Part shown: piece after piece, positions 57,920 through 64,000 of the stretch
Layout of the letters: every line of letters starts with the position of its first letter
How positions within the stretch are numbered: position 1 is the stretch's first letter
Assembly (NCBI RefSeq): GCF_029873635.1
Contig: NC_080423.1
Coordinates: forward strand, 98,576,397 to 98,640,396
Reading direction: 5' to 3'
DNA from: Malania oleifera
Taxonomy: Eukaryota; Streptophyta; Magnoliopsida; Santalales; Ximeniaceae
Length of the DNA: 64,000 bases
Notes under the pieces: model-generated
What the model was told of the DNA's origin: nothing
Databases searched by the model: none
Seen by the model: only the letters and a program-made list of their open reading frames with translations
Translations under genes and position numbers: made by a program

Positions 57920-60900
57920 TCCCTCCTTAAACTTGACTCTCCTAACTTTGTCATTCCGAGCATTGTCTTCAATCTTGCAAAAATATCATGCCGGAGTGAC
58001 TTTGTGAAAATGTCAGCAATCTGATCATACGTTCTACAAGATATCAACTCCACTTCTTTATTCTTGACATGCTCCCTGATAAAATGATACCGAGTATCAA
58101 TATGTTTGCTTCTTTCATGGTGAACTGGATTTTTCACAAGTGCAATCGTTGATCGGTTGTCGATGTAGACTTCTGTGGGGTTATCTTGAAGAAATCCCAG
58201 ATACTTCAATACATTCCTAATCTATATACCATGACAAACAGCTGAGTTGGCAGCAACATAATCAGCTTCACATGATGACAACGTTACGATGGGTTGTTTC
58301 TTCGAAGACCATGTAAACGCTGTATCTCCCATGAAAAATGTGAATCTCATCGTGCTTTTTCTTTCATCAAGATCTCTTCCCCAATCGCTATCTGAATAGC
58401 CGATAAGTTTGCAATCACCTCTTGATGAATAGAACATACCATCGGTGATGGTACCTTTGACAAATCGGAGTATCCTTTTTGCTGCATTTAGGTGAGACTG
58501 GTCAGGAGTCTCCATATACCTGCTGACAAGTCCAACTCCATAGAGTATATCTAGTCTGGTGCACGTCAAATACCTCAAGCTTCCAACCAGACTCTTGAAA
58601 TATGTGGGGTCAACATCTCCTTCCTCATTCTTTCTTAATTCCAATCCCGTTTCAACCGTAGTTGTCATAGGGTTGCATTTTTCCATCCCAAACTTCTTCA
58701 GTACTTCTTTTGCATAGTGGCTCTGGGATATGAAGATTCCCTTTTCGCTTTGCACAACTTCTATGCTAAGGAAGTGAGCCATCTGGCCAATATCCATCAT
58801 TTCGAATTCTTTGACCATGCTCCTCTTGAAAGCGAAAAGCATCTCTAGATTGTTGCCGGTGAAGATCAAATCATCAACATATAGGTAGGCTATCAGCATG
58901 CTTCCATCTGTCTCCATCTTTATGCATAGCGCATGCTCGTAGGGACACTTCTCAAATCCATTCTTCTGTAAGTAGTCATCAATCCTCATGTTCCACGCAC
59001 GAGGTGTCTGCTTCAAGCCATAGAGTGCTTTTTTCAACTTGTACACTATATCTTCTTTACCCTTCTTCACATATCTAGGTGGTTGATTGATATAAATCTC
59101 TTCTTCTAGAAAACTGTTTAGAAATGCTGATTTTACGTCTAGCTAGTAAATCTTCCGTCCATTTTGTGCTGAAAGTAAAATTAGTAATCTGATGGTTTCA
59201 AGTCTGACAATCGGGGCAAAGATTTCTCCATAATCAATCCCTTCTTTTTGCTTGAAACCTTTGGCGACAAGTCTTGCTTTGTATCTCTGATCTTCACCTT
59301 GAGCATTCTTCTTGGTCTTGTAGACTCATTTCACACCAATGGTTTTGTAGCCCTTCGGAAGATTTTTCAACTCCCAAGTCTTGTTCTTCTCGATGGATTG
59401 AATCTCCTCATCAAACGCTTTTCTCCATTTGTCTTCTTCGTTAGTTTCCTCAAAGCTAACCGAGTCGCTGGTCAACAATAGACAATATAGAGTAACATAC
59501 TCGTCTATTAGTTCTGTAGTTTCATACAGGTCAGCCAAATTTTGGGCTCCTCTAGGTCTCATGTTTGAGATTTCATGCTCTATTAGTGATGGAGTTTCAT
59601 TCCTCTGTGGTGAACCATGTGGAGGTGTCTGCAGCTCGGGAACTTGTGGCTCGATAGCCACTTCTCTTGTCTGTGTAGGTTCTTCTCCTTCAAGTGTCAA
59701 TTTCGCATCTTTGGAACATTCAGCCTGGTCCCATTTCTAGGATTCATTTTCTTCAAAAATGACATCCTGACTGTGAAAGACTTTCTTATTGATGGGATTG
59801 TAGAGTCGATACCCATGGTGCTATCACCATATCCAACAAGGATACACTTCTCTCCTTTATCATCCAACTTTGTCCTTCTTGCTTCTGGGATCTTGGCGTA
59901 GGCTATGGAGCCAAACACCCTAAGATGACTCACACTGGGCTTGTGAGTACTCTAGGTTTCATATGGTGTCTTTGTATCAAGACTCTTTATAGGACACCGA
60001 TTTAGCAGATAGACTGCACATAACACTGCTTTTGCCTAAAAACTCTTGGGCACATTCTTATCCTTTAACATGCTTCTAGCCATGTTAAGGATTGTGCGGT
60101 TCTTCCTTTCAGCTACATCATTCAACTGGGGAGTATATGATGGTGTGAACTGTTTTTGAACCCCTTGTTGTCTAAGGAATTCCAGGAAAGCCTCGTCTTT
60201 GTACTCTCCTCCTTGGTCTAACCAGAGTGACTTGATGCAGTAGCCACTCTGTTTCTCCACAAGAGTTTTGAACTCTTTGAACTTGTCAAACACCTCTGAC
60301 TTCCTTTTTAGGAAGTAGACCCAAGTCTTCCTGTTGTAATCATCGATGAAGGTTAGGAAGTATCGATTCTATCTATTCGAAAATGGTTTTAGTGGACCAC
60401 ACACGTCTGTGTGTATTAGCTGGAGTGGCATGGTTGATCTCCAGTCGACTTGCTTTCCAAAGCTATTTTTGTGTTGCTTGCTCAGAATACAGCTTTCACA
60501 TATCATATTTGGATGGTGGATATTGGGTAAGCCTTTTACCATCTTCTTGCTTCCCAGTTGTTTTAAACTTTCAAAATTTAGATGCCCATACCTTAGATAC
60601 CATAGCCAGTCTTTGTCTCTAATGATAGCGCTCAAACACCTTGGCGTACCATGTTGGATGGCGAGCGGAAACATTCGATTCTTTGCCATTTGAACTCAAG
60701 TAACAAGCTTTCCTCGAGCATCTATTATCACCATCTGCTTATCACTGAGGCTAATTCAATAGCCTCTCTCCATGAGTTGTCCGAGACTAAGTATATTAGT
60801 CTTCATGGCTGGCACATAGTAGACGTTGGAGATATAAGCATGATCTCCAGACTTCTATTTGATCAAAACATCTCCTCTCCCTCGGACTGGGATTTTAGAA

Positions 60901-62057
60901 TTATCGCCAGAAGAGATCTCCCCCTGAACTTTCTCATCAAGTTCAAAGAATAAGTTCTTTCTGCCAGGCATATGGTTGCTGGCTCTAGAATCAAGGTACC
61001 AAACACTTTGGTCATGGGGAGTTGAATTGTGTGCCATCAGCATCAACGACTCTCCATTTGCATGTTCAGTTTCAGCAATGTTAACCTCCTCGCTAACCTT
61101 TTCTTGTTGTCGCCCCCAACATTCATTGCTATAGTGTCCGTACTTATGACAGTTGTAGCATTGAATGTTTCTTTTGTCTACATTCAAGCGGTTATTGTAT
61201 CCTCCTCTTCTTCCTTGTCCTCTGCCTCGTGGGACATAGTTGTGTTGATTTCTTCCTCCTCTAATGGAACCTCTTCCGCCTCTGCTACCTCCTCTAGAGT
61301 CAAAGTTTCCAGAATTTCTTCCACGAGATCCTCGGCCTCGTCCTCTTCCTTGCTGTGACGTCCCCCCTTTGTTGTATTTATCTGCAGTGAGGGACAACTT
61401 CGTTTGGAGAGCTTGCTCCAGTGCTTTATCATCACTTCTTCTGTTGACTTTCTGCTCATGGGCTTGGAGTGAGCCCACAAGTTCTTCTACGGACATTGTT
61501 TCCAAATCTTTTGTTTTTTCTAGAATCATAGCTATATAATCATATTTTGAATCTAAAGATCGTAAAATTTTCTCACAAATTCTCTCGTCATTGAGAGTCT
61601 CTCCGTTTCTTCTCAATTGATTTGATACTACCATTACTCGTGTGTAGTAGTCAGCAATAGATTCAGTAGACTTCATTTTTAGAGATTCGAACTCACCTCG
61701 CAATATCTGAAGATGAATCTTTTTCACTTTATCTACACCTTTGTGTGTTCGATGGAGAGAGTCCCAAAATTTTTTGGATGTCTTGGCAGAGGCGATGATT
61801 TCAAACGTGGCCTCATCAAGGCTTTGGTATATTATGGACTTCACCTTGCAATCTTTCTTTTGATCGGCTCGCAAGGTCGTTCTTTGAGCATCCGACATAG
61901 CTGCTTCGACTTCTTTTGATGTGATTTATCTGTGCCCATCTTCAACAATGTCCATGACATCCTGAGCACCTAGAAGGGTTCTCATTTGAATTGACCAGTT
62001 GTCATAATTCTCCCCGGTCAATTTTGGAATGACCGATTGGGTAGTACCGTTAGCCAT
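57907..62057 (-). pseudogene. Copia-2 gag-pol, nearly complete with scattered stops
   Basis: Gag starts at ATG 62057 (MANGTTQSVIPKLTGENYDN) and has one in-frame TAA at codon 44 (61928-61926), then runs open to 60855. It contains a CCHC knuckle (CYNCHKYGHYSNEC) after an Arg/Gly-rich stretch. Protease has WYLDSRASNHM, with Arg in place of the active-site Gly. Integrase remains are at 60689-60036 (LRYGHLNFESLKQL, SLWLDQGGEYKDEAF, TPQLNDVAERKNRT). Reverse transcriptase lies at 59460-58222 with KKALYGLKQTPRAWN and AYLYVDDLIFTGNN. RNase H and tail lie at 58209-57907 (NPVHHERSKHIDTRYHFIRE). About six stops or shifts break the polyprotein. Confidence 0.92.
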
Positions 62058-62691
62058 CAAATTTAATATATAAAAACAGAGAGATGGGGGTTGATTTTGG
62101 AAAATCTGATGCCACCAATGTGTTCAGAAGGTCGGGAAACCTTAGGAACCGATTTTGGGTTGCAAAGAACAGGTCCAAAAATCACTGAACCGGCTACAGG
62201 AAATTATGGTGAATTTTTAAACTAACTAGTTTAACTTAACGGCCGTTTAACGGCGTTAATGTTCCCGTTACACCACTTGGCATGCTCTGCGCATGTCGCG
62301 TGTCGGTTGTTGGGAGCGCGGATTGGATGTAGGTCGAGTCTCGGGTACGGATTCGGTTTGCGGGATACGGGTTGCTGTCCGGGTCAAATCTCGCCAATTG
62401 GGCGAAGAAGACGCATGCGGGCGTGTGTCGCTGTCGGTCGGAGTCTTCGTCGGCACGTGCGGCACGTGGGAAGGGCGCTGTCTTCGTGGGAGGTGCGTGT
62501 GAGCGTGTGTAGAGTCTCCTAGTGTCCGTTTAAGATGTGTTTTCACCATTGGAATCGTCTCGAGTCTAATTGCACAATAGTAGGCTCAATTTCGGATTTT
62601 AAGCAACTTTAAAACTGGGAAGAAAATTAAATTTCTCCTTTGTTCGCCTCTGTTTGGTGAATGTCGGCGTACCTGGACGCTCTGATACCAC

Positions 62692-63019
62692 TGATGGGTG
62701 GAGAGGATCACTCAGTCACTAGTTGTAACTGAAATTCAGTGAGAATCAATACCAAACAACAATATATTTCAATCTAAAAATGGATACAGAGAACTTCAAA
62801 ATAAAACTCTCTCTCACGCTCAATGGCTTTACACTCTCAACACACCACATCCTTCATTGCACACACACACATCTATTTATAGTAAATCATACAAAAATAT
62901 AATCAACAATGGTGGGAATTAAACTTCAACGGAGGTGGGCTGGTAGGTGGAGTAGGTTGCTTGCTAATCTCCAATGTCAATAGAAATAGCTGCCGACGAG
63001 TCAAGTTTAATTTTCAACA
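62692..63019 (-). repeat. Copia-2 5' LTR
   Basis: 328 bp with the same ends as the left LTR. The primer site TGGTATCAGAGC lies immediately to its left. Confidence 0.95.
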
Positions 63020-63260
63020 ACTTCACCTAGAGACTGAGAGGATACAATTGGGAGTATCAACTAGTAATCGAACCCCAAGCTCACACTCGAAGCCTAGGAC
63101 ACTTCACTCAGGACCCTTCATCCAGAGACTAAGAGGATACAACTAGGAGCATCAACCAGGAAGCGAACCCCGAAGCTCATACTCGAAGCCTAAGACACTT
63201 TACCTAGGACTCTTCACCTAGAAAAGGATACAACTAGGAGCATCAACTAGGAAATGAACC
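63020..63260. repeat. Minisatellite, about three units of 70-97 bp, right of Copia-2
   Basis: The units carry AGAGGATACAA.T.GGAG.AT, AAGCTCA.ACTCGAAGCCTA and GACACTT. The copies end at about 63106, 63203 and 63260 and diverge progressively. The array continues the piece at 57540-57591. A further block (63315-63414) resembles 57417-57523, so a larger unit may be involved. Confidence 0.75.
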
Positions 63261-64000
63261 CTATGAATGCCTGGCTCTTTCCACGGTGCCATGCGCATGG
63301 GGGTGATCATCAAAACTGAGTGTACCCAGTGAAAACTCCAAAACAGTAGCAAGATAAGAAAACAACTACTCCTAATCAAGGTTGCATCAAACCCAGCAAC
63401 TGCAATTACTCTTCAAGGAAGTGCCCATCTGCACAATCCCAATCTGATTCTAGTTCTTAAGACCCTTCATGGCTGACAACTTCAATTAGAAAATATTGTG
63501 ACTCATACACTCCAACAACTACAGAAACAAAATTTGCCTATGTGATGATGTGGGGTAACCTGGGACCCACACCATTACTTATGCTTTAAATCCAACCATG
63601 GGAAGCTTCAAGAAAAATTTGAAATTCAAATTTGAAAATCAAATTCGTTGGAGGGATTGTTGACACGAATAAACACTGCCAAACAGACCACCATTACACT
63701 CCAAAACATTGTCACAGAAAATGACACTGCATTTGAAATTGAACAGCATACTGTAGATCTGACTAGTGCCAAATCTCCGAACTATTTTGGAAGCAATAGA
63801 ATCACCAACCAGAATCAGGGAAATTTCGGTCGGTTAATAGCCTCCGATCGAAATTGAAATCTGAGAACCAATCAGAATTGAAAAATTCCAACTGGAAAAG
63901 AGAAACTAAACACCTACAAAATCCCTTGCCACAAATGGTCGAAACTTGGTTTACACACATCCAAACCATTTAAAACAAATCCAGCTAGAACCAAATTCTA
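63261..64000. other. Unassigned sequence to the window end
   Basis: 63315-63414 is related to 57417-57523 (AGTAGCAAGAT and CAAACCCAGCAA are shared). A 69-codon open stretch at 63648-63857 has no recognisable domain. No gene is supported. Confidence 0.35.

Larger units (their letters stand above)
57592..63019 (-). mobile_element. Copia-2, complete copia LTR retrotransposon, 5428 bp
   Basis: Both LTRs are 328 bp. The flanks are a perfect 5-bp duplication ACTTC (57587-57591 and 63020-63024). The primer site TGGTATCAGAGC (62690-62679) is a perfect tRNA-iMet match one base inside the right LTR, and the purine tract TTTAAGGAGGGA abuts the left LTR. It reads on the minus strand. By eye the LTRs differ at 12 of 328 positions (3.7%), so this is the youngest LTR element here. 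The leader at 62240-62540 is unusually GC- and CpG-rich. Confidence 0.95.

Noticed and set aside
60346..60953. Plus-strand frames of about 100 codons within Copia-2
   Set aside because: Antisense shadows of copia integrase and protease. The minus strand carries the recognisable motifs.
62259..62549. Overlapping Arg-rich frames on both strands
   Set aside because: They sit in the CpG-rich leader of Copia-2. GC-rich DNA gives chance open frames, and no start context or domain is visible.
1..64000. CRISPR arrays, prokaryotic operons, phage or plasmid modules
   Set aside because: No regularly spaced short repeats, ribosome binding sites or bacterial gene order. All larger structures are eukaryotic repeats.

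Overview
The window is nuclear DNA of a flowering plant, most likely a eudicot. Spliced genes have plant-type splice sites. There is an intronless P-class pentatricopeptide repeat (PPR) gene with a probable organelle-targeting leader. Teloboxes and site II-type promoter motifs are present. Most of the rest is transposable element debris in AT-rich DNA. I cannot name the species.

Two clear host genes are present, both on the minus strand. At 1-2732 are the first four exons of a WD40 protein of the TORMOZ/UTP13 (TBL3) family, a U3 snoRNP/SSU-processome factor; the gene runs off the left edge. At 41304-43538 is an intact 744-codon PPR gene resembling Arabidopsis At1g22960. Just below it (40906-41237) are two phase-0 exons of an unidentified gene fragment. 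Between 32.2 and 40.7 kb lies a broken second copy of the TORMOZ gene. It keeps traces of exon 1, exon 3, introns and promoter, and is split by about 7.5 kb of inserted repeats.

Region by region: 2.7-7.4 kb is AT-rich and holds foldback or Mutator-like MITEs and a MULE transposase relic. 7.4-19.2 kb holds two chromovirus-type Ty3/gypsy elements joined head to head, each keeping only its 3' LTR. 19.2-30 kb has MITEs, L1-like and RTE-like LINE fragments and a complete 417-bp TRIM. 30-40 kb has a foldback element, a SINE-like relic, the broken TORMOZ copy, LINE fragments and an internally deleted hAT transposase. 44204-50165 is a complete but decayed Tnt1/Tork-type copia element with TSD ATTTT. 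51.4-52.7 kb is a gypsy solo LTR. 54.1-56.6 kb resembles a Tat/Ogre-type LTR. 57592-63019 is a second, younger copia element with TSD ACTTC, inserted inside a minisatellite.

The most interesting signal is shared by three gypsy LTRs. Each has a cluster of degenerate, palindromic TCGTCGACGA motifs directly upstream of a TATA box, which looks like a conserved U3 enhancer. No CRISPR array, operon, tRNA or rRNA gene was seen. I found no convincing new multi-gene system.
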